From positions 2,190,501-2,254,500 of the forward strand of contig JAIQDT010000172.1 in NCBI GenBank assembly GCA_021521415.1: DNA of 64,000 nucleotides, in the 5' to 3' direction. This stretch comes from Bidens hawaiensis. Taxonomy: Eukaryota > Streptophyta > Magnoliopsida > Asterales > Asteraceae. A program made the translations under genes and the position numbers. This document shows positions 22,227 through 33,573 of the stretch, piece by piece. Numbering within the stretch: the first letter of the stretch is position 1; each line of letters starts with the position of its first letter. The notes under the pieces are model-generated. The model was not told the DNA's origin. It saw nothing but the letters and a program-made list of their open reading frames with translations, and searched no databases.

Positions 22227-23951
22227 TGATGTGTTGTAAAACACATTTACTTTCCGTATCATTTTTATCATGTTTTAATTGCTTTTTAGTATAATTATTA
22301 AGTTTTATGGTTTGTTTATGCTTAATATTACAAAGATGATTGTTTTCTTGTAGGTTATGAAGTTTGGTGGGAAAAAGAGTTAAAATTGAAGAGTTTAGGG
22401 GCTTAATTGGTCAACTTTCAAACTTATAAGTCAAGGCCCGACCCAAGCCCACATCTTAAAAGCCTTTTATAATATTATATTAAGTTAATAACATGAGAAA
22501 TCAGCCATTATTCCATCAAGAATCCCGAAATCAAGAAGAAAAAACCTAAAACCCTAGCTTTCTTCAGCTGCCGATCGGGGCAACTGTAGTAGCGGCAGAA
22601 AATGAGAAAAAAGGAGGCGGCTGAGGGGCTGTGACGGCTGGTGAGGAAGGATAACATCAAGGGTGATCTTGGGAAGCTGCTAGGGATCTTTTACATCGTT
22701 TGTTTCAGCCATATAACTTAAGTAATTGATCTTAAACTTTACTTTTTGTTCAAGAACCCTAACTTTGTTAAATTGATCTTTTGTTTTGGATTGTTTTGCA
22801 ATTGATTGATAGTTTGTCTTGTGATTGATATTGTTTGGATCTTGAATGAATATAATTATGTTTATGATGATGTTTATGATGTTTTTCTTAAGTATGCATG
22901 GCTGTCCAAAATCAATGTTAGGCTAAACTTACTTGTTCTACCTAGGATAGATGATTGTTGAGTAGTTTAGACTTGTATAATGGATTGTTAATGTTCAAGA
23001 TTTGAATTATTGATGTAAAGTTTAACTAAACCATAAATTAGATTGTGTGTGATGGCAGTGTTTTATGTTTTATTACTTATAATCCTCTTGCATTAGTTAA
23101 TTGAATTGGTTTTGATTAATTGATTGCTTGTTAAACTCTTGACTTGGTGTTTCGGGTTTATTTGCGGGGTGTACAACCGTAGGGATAAGTGGGTAATATA
23201 ATCATCTAAAATTAGTTAAAATACACATTCTTTGAGACCGAGAGGTGATAAGAAGTAATATTGTCTCATTGCTTTTACTTGTTAGAATTAAGACCGCGCG
23301 AGAGCGGGTTTTTGTCTTGTCAAGTTTGAGTGTTTATGTGCAATTAGTTGGTTTAATTTGGGTTAAGTTAAATTGTTCCTCTATCCTTGGTTGCGTAGTA
23401 TTCGTTTCCATTAGGATAGTGTGTCGATGAGACCGAGAGGTGAGTCGTCATTTGAACACGTTAATAATTGTTTTTCCGGTTTATTCTTTAAAATCAATTA
23501 AAATAAGTTAGAGATTGTTAGAGAGACTGAGAGGTAATTTGACTTTCTTAAAAAAGTTTTAGTTGTGTCACCTTTTATAACCGGTGTCGTGAATATTTTC
23601 AATCCATTGTCATGTTATTTCTATCAACATGATTCATTCCTAGGTAGACGTCTTTATTCATTGAATTTAAATCAAAGTTTTCTGAAGTTTTGTTAAAAGT
23701 TTTCATTTAGTTAAATTAAGTAGTTAAATTAATTCTAAAATAAATTAATTAAATATTTTGGTGAGTCTTGGTTAGAGTTTCGTAATTATAAACGTTTTCA
23801 TGTGTCTTCGAGTTCGATATCCGGAATTTCCTCATCTGTGCTATACGCGACCGGTACACTTGCCGTTTGTGTGAACTAGGATAGATTGTTTGGTTTTTAA
23901 AGCTTAGTTGCGACTTGTGTTTAATATTTATATATATATTTTCGCACATCA
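22227..23951 (+). mobile_element. Solo LTR of a third LTR-retrotransposon family, inside Gyp-B pol
   Basis: 1725 bp with perfect 7-base terminal inverted repeats TGATGTG...CACATCA and a 5-base TSD gcgtg at 22222-22226 and 23952-23956. The TSD falls inside the coding text for the integrase tail, so the empty site is clear. No protein coding is visible. A motif gagac(c/t)gagaggt recurs at about 23237, 23430 and 23527. The 5-base TSD and TG...CA ends indicate an LTR; the lineage is not resolved, though TGATGTGTTGTAAAACAC-like starts suggest the Tat/Ogre or Athila side of Ty3/gypsy. Strand is arbitrary. Confidence 0.85.
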
Positions 23952-24030
23952 GCGTGGCGCAGAATTTACATGGGAATGAGAAGAAGCAATGAAAGAGAAG
24001 TATCCACAATTGTTTGCATCATCGTCTTAA
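23952..24030 (+). pseudogene. Gyp-B pol C-terminal end (chromodomain-like tail)
   Basis: Continues the text interrupted at 22226: GAEFTWE, a TGA, then EEAMKEKYPQLF and the terminal TAA at 24028. The same EFTWE...YP-LF ending closes the Gyp-A polyprotein. The in-frame TGA sits where Gyp-A has Arg, another likely CGA-to-TGA change. Confidence 0.85.
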
Positions 24031-24069
24031 TCTTAGTTTCAGGACGAAATTTCCTAAAGTAGGGAATAC

Positions 24070-24955
24070 TGTGACATTCGTCAATTTCGGGTCTTGTTTG
24101 TATTCGTTTATGCATTGTTTTATGTTGTAAACCGACCCGTTTTTTAAACTGAAACTCAATATATATAAAATATTGGATTTTTATGTTACCAAATTGTTCC
24201 CAATTGTTTAATTTGAAAAACCTCTTTTACGGATTCGAAACGGACTTAAAACGAGCAAATTACATCAAAAACGAACTTCTGAACGCGAAACGAACCACTA
24301 GACGAGCTAGGCCAGCCCCCCAGCTAGGCACGCCGCGCCGCGCGATCAGAGGGACAAGGGAGGTGGCGCAACGTCTAGAGGTCCCTGCACACATATTTCG
24401 GATTTTTTTGGTGTTTTGTGCTTTGCTTGTTTGTTTAACCAACCTATTTTCATATAACACATAAAAGAGAACCTTGTAAATAAACTTTGACCCTTACCCT
24501 ATATATACACACCCATCTCCTTCATTTTCACACTTGTTACATCTCCAAAAACTCTCTCAAAACTCCATAGATTCAAGGTTGTTATTTCTTATGTATTCTT
24601 GAAGTTTTGACTTCTCAAGTCAAACTAACTATAGTCTTTCATTCTAACTTGTTCATATAACATTACTAACACTTGAATATGGTGGTACAACATATATTTA
24701 ATACACACCACTTGTTTCCTTTGGTAGTTGCTTCTCCAGTTCCGATCGGTTAAGTTTCGACCTCGTAATGCAAGGCTTCATGGAGGACTTCGTGTTCTTG
24801 ATATATATACACACGCATAAATTGTTTGCACATACTAACCATGACTAACTTCTACTCTTTTTTTAGTTTATTTATCATATTTATGAAGTTCTATGGTGGT
24901 GGTTTGTAGAGACTAATCTCGATTTAACCGTAAATTTTTCAAACCGTGAACCGAA
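24070..24955 (+). repeat. Gyp-B 3' LTR, first part (split by copia element)
   Basis: Begins TGTGACATTCG, matching 14213 onward, and stops at 24955 where the copia element entered. It includes a well-formed TATA box (ctatatata, about 24499-24507) and the TSD ccgaa at 24951-24955. The preceding purine-rich gtagggaatac (24059-24069) is the likely polypurine tract. Confidence 0.93.
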
Positions 24956-26175
24956 TGTTGAGTGAAAGATTTGACCAAAATTAAGTATATGGAAGATTGG
25001 AATCTTCTCAACCTTCTCAGAATTTGCTAAGTATGGATCCGACAACACCTTAGACCTTCGAGCAAGCTTTTACTTAGCCGGGTACGATATTTTGTCTATC
25101 GGGCAAGGTTATCTTCAAGAAGTCTTCTTTAGTGGATATCCGAGCAGGGTTTGCAAATTAGTGCATTGTCGGACAAGGTTCACTAGTTTATGTAAATCCA
25201 GGCAAGGTTCACTTTATCAAGCAAGTCTGTTCATCATAGCCAAGTAAAGTTTACTCCCGAGTAAGCTTTTGGCAAACCTAGTCCATGAAGCCAAGTGATT
25301 GGAAGACCGGGTAAGGTATTCATTAATAATAGTGGTCCGAACAAGATTGATGATTTAATGTAATATATTTAAGTAATATCGGGCAAGGTTCAACTCAAGC
25401 AAGGAACAGTACTGCCGAGTACACTTTGCTAATAAGTTATTTTATAGAAAGGAGTTGAATGGACCATCGAAGAACAAGGTTGCTCATAAGGGTTTGTCGG
25501 GCAAAGTCTGGCAAAGTCAAGAAGACTGAAGTCTTCCCGGTGAGTATTTTACTTGGTGAAATACTCTTCAAGTAAAGTCTATCCGGAAACTGATCCCGGA
25601 CACACTTCTATGTTACCAAGTTCTGAAGGATGGCAGAGTACATAGCCTACTCGGAGAATGAAGATTGATGCAAAGCCTACCCAGAAGACTTGTTTTACAC
25701 TTAGAATATTTTGTGATTATGTAATTTGAATATGTATTAATGTTTGGGGTTTTTAGAAGGAATGACAGCTGTCCTAGGTTGGCAGACCTATATATAGAAT
25801 GTTTTAGTGCACACCGCCTACGGATCAGCTACGGATTTGAGCCTTTACACTTTTCGGATAAGAAAGAATATTTTTCTTGAAAGTGACGGCCGTCCTTGGA
25901 TTCGTACGGATAAACCTTCCGTCAAAAAACCCTAAATAGATTATCGTTTGTATGAGTAATATTATATAAATGAAAATCTTTTGAGTGAATCTTGTTTGTG
26001 TTGGTTACCTTTGAATATTGATTAAGCAACCGTATGTTTGTTATTGATTCCGCCTTTAACAAACGGTGATCTTTCTAAATATAGCAACCCGTCATTAACT
26101 CTCTTTTCGACACATCTATTTGTGTGAGTTATGACATGATTAAAGTAAGATCCAGCTGAAATCGGGAACCTGACA
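24956..26175 (+). repeat. Copia 5' LTR
   Basis: 1220 bp, TGTTGAG...CTGACA. A TATA box ctatatatag lies at 25788-25797 (ctataaatag in the 3' copy at 45241-45250). The first half holds many copies of a short motif of the type cgggcaaggttcac or ccgagtacacttt. The same motif type fills 35440-36660 downstream of pol. Confidence 0.93.
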
Positions 26176-26177
26176 AG

Positions 26178-26190
26178 TGGTATCAGAGCT
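26178..26190 (+). promoter_or_regulatory. Copia primer binding site
   Basis: tggtatcagagct begins two bases after the 5' LTR end and matches the initiator tRNA-Met complement common to plant copia elements. Confidence 0.9.
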
Positions 26191-26479
26191 TGTTGCTGCT
26201 ATTTTGGAAAGAATGTTGCTGATTGAAGATTTGAAGAAGAATGACGTAAGCAGACCACTGTTACATTGAAAGGTGACGTCAGCAGTTCTGTTCTTCATTT
26301 TTCTTCCAGATCTACAATCATTTGGTGTATTCTCTTCCTTATTCTACTTAAATTTTTAATTTTTACATATAAATCTTGTTCTAATCACATCAGGAAACTC
26401 AGATCTGAACATCCGGTTTTCAGATTTGATTATTTTTCGAACTTTGTTTTTACAAAGAAACTGCTTTTGATTTCTTAAA

Positions 26480-27649
26480 ATGTCTGGTTACGAAGAACAA
26501 GAAGTGTCTACTAACAAGATTCCTAGACTGTATGGACAGGAAAATTTCACAAAATGGAAGGTCTTGTTTGAAGCAGCCGTTTGCTATAATGATGTTGATA
26601 TGTGGAACTCCATCAACAATGGTCCAAAAGGGGAAGTTGAAGAAGGTGCAAATCCGGCAGAAACTGCTGCTGTGAGAGAAAGGATGAGAAAAGTAGATGA
26701 CAAGGCTTTAGCTATGTTGAAGTTAGGTCTGTCTTGGGAAATACTTACCAAGGTTTCACATCATCCCAATGCCAAGGCAATGTATGATGCAATACTTGAA
26801 ATGTTTGAGGGAAATGTTGAGCTCAAAAACATCAAGAAGAAGAGGTTGAAGCAGCAGCTAGAAAGATTTAAGTATAAAGAAGGAGAAAGGCTGAAGTCTA
26901 TTCTGGAGAGGTTCTTATCAATAGTGAATGATCTCAGAACCACAGACTATGTCATGAATGACTTTGACCTTAATACCAAGCTGCTCAACTCTATGCCAAA
27001 GGAATGGTACACTGCCTGCAAATTCATCCTTCAGAAGCACAAATTCAATGACTTGAAATTGGATGATGTAGTGTGCTTTCGTCAAGCTGCAGAGATAGAG
27101 ATGATAGAGAATGAGATGATTAAGGAGGAAAGACCCTGCTTCAATGTTTCAAATGCATTGATTGCACCTATGGGTAATTTGACTACCAAGAATCAACAGC
27201 AGATTCCTATCACTGAAGAACCTGTTGAACTTAATACTGATACTCCAAAATCATTTGTTGGTGGTAGCACAAGTAATCATGGAAACCAGCAAAGATTCAA
27301 TGTACAGCTGATTGATGACACTGATTCTGCCTCTATGGCAAGTGGGAATGTTCCTCACACTAGTGGTGGAAATGGTCAAGGTAGTGATACACAGGCCTTA
27401 CTTTCAATGTTCACTGAGTCATATAATGCATTTGTTGCAAAGAATTTAATTCACACAAGTGTAGTACAAGATGATCTTGAGCATATAGATGCTGATGACT
27501 TGGAGGATATGGATTTGAAGTGGCAAGCAGCTATGCTGGCTCTTAGAAGCAAAAGGTTATATAACAGCACTGTTAGTTCACTCCTATCAGGGCCAAATGA
27601 AAGAATTGGTTTTGACAAGTCAAAGGCCATTTGCTATAATTGTCAATAG
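26480..27649 (+). pseudogene. gag: Copia gag, stopped inside its zinc knuckle
   Basis: 389 codons from the ATG at 26480. The copia gag core (UBN2 type) is recognisable: YGQENFTKWKVLFEAAV near the N-terminus, then MLKLGLSWEILTKV, AKAMYDAILEMFEGN, LKQQLERFKYKEGERL and LNSMPKEWYTACKF. The C-terminal part is acidic with a conserved-looking DLEHIDADDLEDMDLKWQAAML segment just before the zinc knuckle. The knuckle starts CYNCQ and is cut by TAG at 27647-27649; the same frame continues PGHFARECNMP. A single nonsense change is implied. Its normal role is the particle shell and RNA binding. Confidence 0.88.
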
Positions 27650-29671
27650 CCTGGTCATTTTGCAAGAGAATGCAATATGCCAAGAAACTTCCAAGTGAAC
27701 CAATTTCAGAACCAACCAAGAAATCAGCAGTCTCAATATCAACAGCAGCCTCAATATCAGCAGAGACCCAACACCAACAACTTCAACAACAATCCCAACA
27801 ACAACTATAATCCCAACTTCAACAACTTCCAACCTCAAATGAACAATCATGATCAAGGAGTGCCTCAGAATCAAGGTTTTCAGAGAAACAACAACCAAAA
27901 CCTTCATAATATTCCAAACAACACTGTTCCAGCCAACCAAAACCAGATCAGAAATCAAGGAAATGTTGCCGTAACAACACAGCATGAAGGTAACTTTGAT
28001 TGGAGCAATCATGAAGAAGATATTGCAGATGATATCAAGAAGGAAAATGTGGCATTCATGGCCATAATTGAGAAAGAAACTGGATCATCATCTCAGGTAC
28101 ATTCTGCTCCTACTATTGATTTAACTGAAGTTATCAATGAACTGAAAATGAAAGTAGGCAAGCTAGAAAGTGAGTGTTTTTAGAAACAAAGTATCATCAA
28201 TGCATATGAGGCAAGTGAACTAGTGAGTGAAGAAAGAATGAAAAGCATGGAAGAAGACTGTGTAAACAGCTACAGAGCTCAGAAGAGATTCACAACTGAA
28301 ATAGATGGGTTGAAGAAAATGATTATAGAAGAAAAGGTGCTGAACACAAAACTACAAGCTGACAATGAATTCTTGAAGAACTTGGTCTCCACTGGAAATA
28401 TTTATGGAATTCTAAACCAAGTTAAGGAAGAAGACAAGTACAAAGCAGTACCACCACCTTTCAACAACAACTTTATGCCAAAAGTTGATAAAGAGAAAAG
28501 AAATGCTAATCTACAACAATTCAAAAATGTTTTTCAAGACAAAGAAGAACTTGTGGATTTGTATAAGAATGTTGAGGTGAGTGAAGAAGGAGAGTTTGTT
28601 GTGAAGAAAGATTTGAAAGAAGAAAAGTCAATTGGAGTTTAAGTCTCTGAAGATGACTTTGGGTCTGATGATTTGAATCAAGATTATTTGAGTGATTTAA
28701 GTGATCTAATCACTGATGAGGAAATCAAAGCTGCTGAAAGAGGAAGAAAATACAAGAAGCCAGAATCCATTGACAAACTTCCAATGTATCCACCTGTCAC
28801 ATCAAGAATGAAGAAACAGAATGAAAGAACAAAGAGAGAACATGTGTCCTTTGACATATGTCAAAAGAAAAAGGTAAATTACAATGCTGTAAGGCCTCCA
28901 AGCCAAGAAGTATTGGAAAGGATAAAACATAACAACAAGAAAAGGGTGAAAGAAGATGTGAATTTTGAAAAATTTATCCCCGTTTATCCTATTTTCTCTA
29001 ATCATGAAGTCCTTGATATTGGAGAAGTGGAAACTATGGAAGAATATGAAAAGAGAAAATCAAGACACAGAGAAAATCAAGATGAAGAACCACTGAATAT
29101 GCAAAAAATTGTGTTTGTAAAGAGCAAAGCTGAAAGACAAGACATCAAGATTGAGGAATTTGTCCCTTTCTCAATCAACTTTGATAGTCTAAAGAATAAG
29201 AAGACTATTGGAGTCAAAGAACCAAGACCAAGTGAAACATTCAAGAAAGAAAAAGAACATGAGAAATATAAAGGAAAGGTTTGGTGCAAGAAGTGTGATG
29301 GGTATGGTCATCATACAGACTCTTGTAATGAAAGACTCAAATTCAAGCATTTTCATGTCCCAGATGAAATAAAGTATGGACAAGACTTTGTGACCTACAA
29401 AATGAAGTATGAAAAATACTTGGGTATGGGAAAGGTTTGTGAAGAGGAAGTTCTGAAGAATGAGAGCCAAAGGCATTCAATGAAAGCCAAGAAACATGTG
29501 GATAAACCTGTTAAAAGGGGTAAATCTCCTGTGAAGCATGTGAAAAATGTTAAAAAGGGCTCTCAACCCTTAAGAATAATCCCTAAAAGGATACTCAATC
29601 TGTCAAATCTGATAGTTCTCAAGGATCATCAAGCAGTGAGAAGACAAGAAAGAAAGATGCATTTCCTATAA
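27650..29671 (+). pseudogene. Copia extended gag region with coiled coils and a second zinc knuckle
   Basis: Same frame as gag for another 2 kb, interrupted only by TAG at 28181 and TAA at 28640. In order: an Asn/Gln/Pro-rich stretch (about 27680-27960), a coiled-coil segment (about 28220-28430, e.g. EIDGLKKMIIEEKVLNTKLQ), a Lys/Glu-rich stretch, and a second knuckle, CKKCDGYGHHTDSC, at about 29284-29325. Then comes a Lys-rich basic tail. This long linker between gag and protease is typical of SIRE/Maximus elements. The frame is lost at about 29650. Confidence 0.75.
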
Positions 29672-30102
29672 AGAAACCAACAAAACTCACTGGTGATGAA
29701 AAGTTTCTGATGAAACACCTTCACCAAGTCTCATCGCCATTTGAACCTGAAGGATTACTTTGGAAACCTAAGGCTGAAACCAAAGTTGAGACAGTTCCTG
29801 ATGTGAGAGACTACTCTGAAAAGAAAGACTATGTAGAGAAGGAGTGTGACACTATATCAGAAGATTGTCTAAGCTTAACCTCATTTGTTAAGACCCAAGA
29901 GAGTGTGTTTATGAAACAGAAAATTTAGACAATATAGAACTCACTCATGAAGATCCTGAACCAACAACACTCACTTCCCAAGCTGTGTCTGAAACTGAAT
30001 CTGATGAGCTACAAGTTGATAAGGCTTGCACTTCATCACTAAACTAATCAAACTCTTTCTTATGTGTAGGAACAGTCCACTCCTCTGAATGACATATGGT
30101 AC
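29672..30102 (+). pseudogene. Copia gag-pol junction, frame-shifted remnant
   Basis: Short coding fragments in two registers: 29710-29928 (KHLHQVSSPFEPEGLLWKPK) and about 29940-30045 (acidic, DPEPTTLTSQAVSETESDEL). At least three frame changes separate 29650 from 30103. The first fragment resembles the linker ahead of the protease in related elements; no domain is recognisable. Confidence 0.6.
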
Positions 30103-30756
30103 ATGGATAGTGGTTGTTCTAGGCATATGACTTGTAACAAGAGGTCTCTTGTCAATTATGAAGAAAAGTTTGAAGGTCCTGTAGCTTTTGGTAGTGATGA
30201 AAATGGTGGAAAGATTGTTGGGAAAGGAATCTTAACAAATGCAAAAGTCTCATTTGATAATGTGTTTCATGTTGAAGGTCTTCAGTATAATCTACTGAGT
30301 ATATCACAAATGTGTGATAAGGGATTCAAAGTCAGTTTTGATGATTCACACTGTTTCATTCTAAAACCTGAATTTGTAATTCCACCTGAAATGATTATGA
30401 TGATGACACCAAGAAATGGCAACTAATATGAATTAAATATGAAAGAAGCAGTTTCAAGGGGAGGTGCATGTTTTGTGTCCAAAGCTACTGAAAATGAGTC
30501 AAAATTGTGGCATAGGAAACTTTGTCATGTGAACTTAAAGAACATGAATAGACTTGTCAAAGGTGAGCATGTAGGCTTACCTACAAGAGAGTTCAAATTG
30601 GAAGATTATTGTAGTTCATGCTAAAAGGGAAAACAACACAAATCTACTCATAAGCCAAAGCTCATCAACTCAATTGATCAAGTACTTGAATTACTTCACA
30701 TGGATCTCTTTGGTCGTGTGAGTGTGCCAAGTATAGGGAAGAAAAGATAATGTCTA
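30103..30756 (+). pseudogene. Copia protease and integrase zinc-binding domain
   Basis: Protease motif WYMDSGCSRHMTCNKR (Asp-Ser-Gly active site, just upstream of and at 30103), then NVFHVEGLQYNLLSISQMCDKG. After a TAA at 30424 the same frame gives LWHRKLCHVNLKNMNRLVKG...CSSC, the HHCC zinc-binding (GAG_pre-integrs) domain. Further TAA codons at 30622 and 30748 stay in the same frame, with HMDLFGRV between them, which carries the first catalytic Asp of integrase. Confidence 0.88.
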
Positions 30757-31686
30757 GTGATCATTGATGACTATTCAAGATATACTTGGGTTTATTTCCT
30801 AAGTACCAAGGATGAGACTGTAGAGCTGATTAAGGGTTGTGTAACAATGATTAAGAACAAATTGAATAAGAAAGTTAAAATGATGAGAAGTGACAATGGT
30901 ACTGAGTTCAAGAATGGAGTTATGCAAGAATTCTGTGAAGCAAAAGTAATACAACAACAATTCTCAGCTCCTAGAACTCCTGAACAAAATGGTATTGCAG
31001 AAAGAAGGAATAGAACTTTGATTGAAGCTGCAAGAACCATGTTAGCAGATGCCAATTTACCTGTCACTTTTTGGGCTGAAGCCATAAATACAGCCTGCTA
31101 TGTTCAGAACAGGGTACTTGTGAACAAAAGGCATAACAAAACTCCATATGAAATATTTCACAACAGAAAGCCTTATATCAAGTTTTTCAAGCCCTTTGGA
31201 TGCAAATGTTTTCTTCTGAACACAAGGGACTATTTGAACAAGTTTCAAACAAAATCCCTGGATTGTTTCTTTGTTGGATATTCTACACACTCAAAAGCAT
31301 ACAGAGTATATGTGAAAGACCATTTGAGTGTTATAGAATCATCTGACATTATCTTTAATGAGAATCAATTCAATACAGTTGAAGTTGCAGCATGGCTGTT
31401 TGATCATGAAAAGTTGATAACGTTCTTCAAGATTTATCCTGAAGACTTTGATGACTCATTCTACAAGACCAGTGTAATTGATGGGAAACAGAAGAAAACA
31501 TTGGACATGGAAGAGTTATGGAAGAAGGTTTCCAGAAAAGAAAAGGAATATACTTTTGTGAAGAATTCCTCATGTGATATTGTTGAACAAGTTCAAGAAG
31601 ATAATCAAGAAAACAATCACAGTCCTGAACATGATCATACTGAGATAAATCAAGACAATCAAGATGTACAGAATGATCAAGTTTAA
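30757..31686 (+). pseudogene. Copia integrase core
   Basis: Continues in the same frame: IIDDYSRYTWVYFL, RSDNGTEFKN (second Asp) and SAPRTPEQNGIAERRNRTL (catalytic Glu), then the C-terminal KPFGCKCFLLN...FQTKSLDCFFVGYS. Family knowledge: this inserts the cDNA into the genome. The last 80 codons are an acidic Asp/Glu/His/Asn-rich linker. It ends in TAA at 31684, after which the frame stays open into the RT. Confidence 0.9.
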
Positions 31687-33573
31687 AATGAGGGAGACAC
31701 AAGCAACCAAGAAAGTGAAGAAGTAGTTGCATCTACTGCAAGATTTCAAGATCTATTTCAAAGATTGAATTTAGAAAACAATGGTGCATCTACTTCAGGA
31801 CAACATAATGATGAAGCACCAGAATTTCATGATGCAGAAACTGATTTGATCATTGAAGAACCAGATCTCAATGAAACAAATCTTGACACAAATTTGTCTA
31901 CATATATGATTGTACAAACTCCTTATGTGGAAAATAATCACCCTTCTGAAAACATCATTGGAGATTTGCATGAAAGAGTTACAAGAAGTCATTCTGAAAT
32001 TGCAAACATCTGTCTTTACTCCTGCTTTCTATCCCAAATAGAGCCAAAGAACATTGCTCAAGCACTGAAAGACAATAGTTGGGTGGAAGAAATGCGAGAG
32101 GAACTGGCACAGTTCAGAGACCTACATGTGTGGGATCTTGTTGATAGGCCAAGAGACAGATATGCAATAGGAACCAAATGGGTTTTTAGAAACATAAGGG
32201 ATGAAAGGGGTTTGGTGATTAAGAACAAAGCTAGAGTTGTGGCACTGGGATGCCTTCAAGAAGAAGGAATAGACTTTGAGGAAATCTTTGCACCTGTTGC
32301 AAGACTTGAAGCTATCAGGATCTTTCTTGCATATGTTGCCTCAAAGAACATTAAATTGTTCCAGCATGATGTTAAGTCTGCATTTCTAAATGGAAAGATT
32401 GATGAAGAGGTGTATGTAGCTCAACCTCCAGGTTTAGAGAATCCAATGTATCCAAAAAGGATGTATAAGCTAAACAAAGCCCTTTATGGATTGCATCAGG
32501 CTCCTAGAGCATGGTATGATGAGCTTTCAAATCATCTTCATGAAAATGGTTTTAAAAGAGGAGCCATTGACAAGACACTCTTCTACAAAAGAAAGGGATC
32601 AGACTTGTTTCTGTTACAAGTGTATGTGGATGACATCATCTTTGGATCTACAAATGAACAAATGTGCATGGAGTTTGAAGGGGTAATGAAGTCCAGATAC
32701 AGCATGAGCTCTATGGGAGAAATGAACTTCTTTCTTGTATTACAAGTTCAACAGAAAGCTGAAGGGATCTTCATTCACCAAACTAAATATGTGCATGACA
32801 TCTTGAACAAGTTCAACTGTCATGAGTACAAGACTGCTTCAACTCCAATGGACACCAAAGAAAAGATGATTGCAGATAAAAAGGGGGAGCCTGTGGATGA
32901 ACATGAATATAGAGCCAAAATTGGATCTCTGATGTATCTGACTGCAACAAGACCAGATATCATGTTTGTTGTATGTGTGTGTGCAAGATTTCAATCAAGT
33001 CCAAAAGTTTCCCACATGAATGTTGTTAAAAGAATATTCAGATATTTGAAGGGAAGACCAGACTTAGGGATTTGGTACCCAAAGAACCAATCTTTTGATC
33101 TAATTGCCTATACATACAGTGATTATGATGGCTGTAACATAAGCAGAAAGTCAACCTCGGGAGGAAGTCAATTTTTAGGTGAAAGGCTAGTGTCATGGCA
33201 ATGCAAAAAGCAGACTATTGTCTCAATCGCTACTGCAGAAGCTGAATATGTTGCTGCATCTGCCTGCTGTGCACAAGTTCTATGGATTCAAAATCAGATG
33301 CTGGACTATGGTTTGAATTTTCTAAACACCCCTATTCTTATTGACAATACTGCTGCATATTTTACTGTTAAGAATCCAGTTCAACATTCTAAAACTAAGC
33401 ACATTGAAATAAGACATCACTTCATCAGAGATTGCAGTGAAAAAGGTTTGATTGAAATGCAAAGAGTTGATACAAGTGATAATTTGGCTGACCTATTCAC
33501 CAAACCACTTGATAGAACCAGGTTCAACTTTCTTCTGAAAGCCCTGGGAATGATCAACTCTGATGAGATCTGA
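31687..33573 (+). pseudogene. Copia reverse transcriptase and RNase H
   Basis: Open for over 600 codons in the integrase frame, separated from it only by the TAA at 31684. RT (RVT_2 type): [75 protein letters not shown] and the catalytic [10 protein letters not shown]. RNase [35 protein letters not shown], then the terminal [14 protein letters not shown] and stop at 33571-33573. The domain looks well preserved. It was expressed only as part of the polyprotein, so the upstream stops disable it. Confidence 0.92.

Noticed and set aside
30103..33573. Copia pol as a functional gene
   Set aside because: Domains are well preserved, but stops at 30424, 30622, 30748 and 31684 break the polyprotein.
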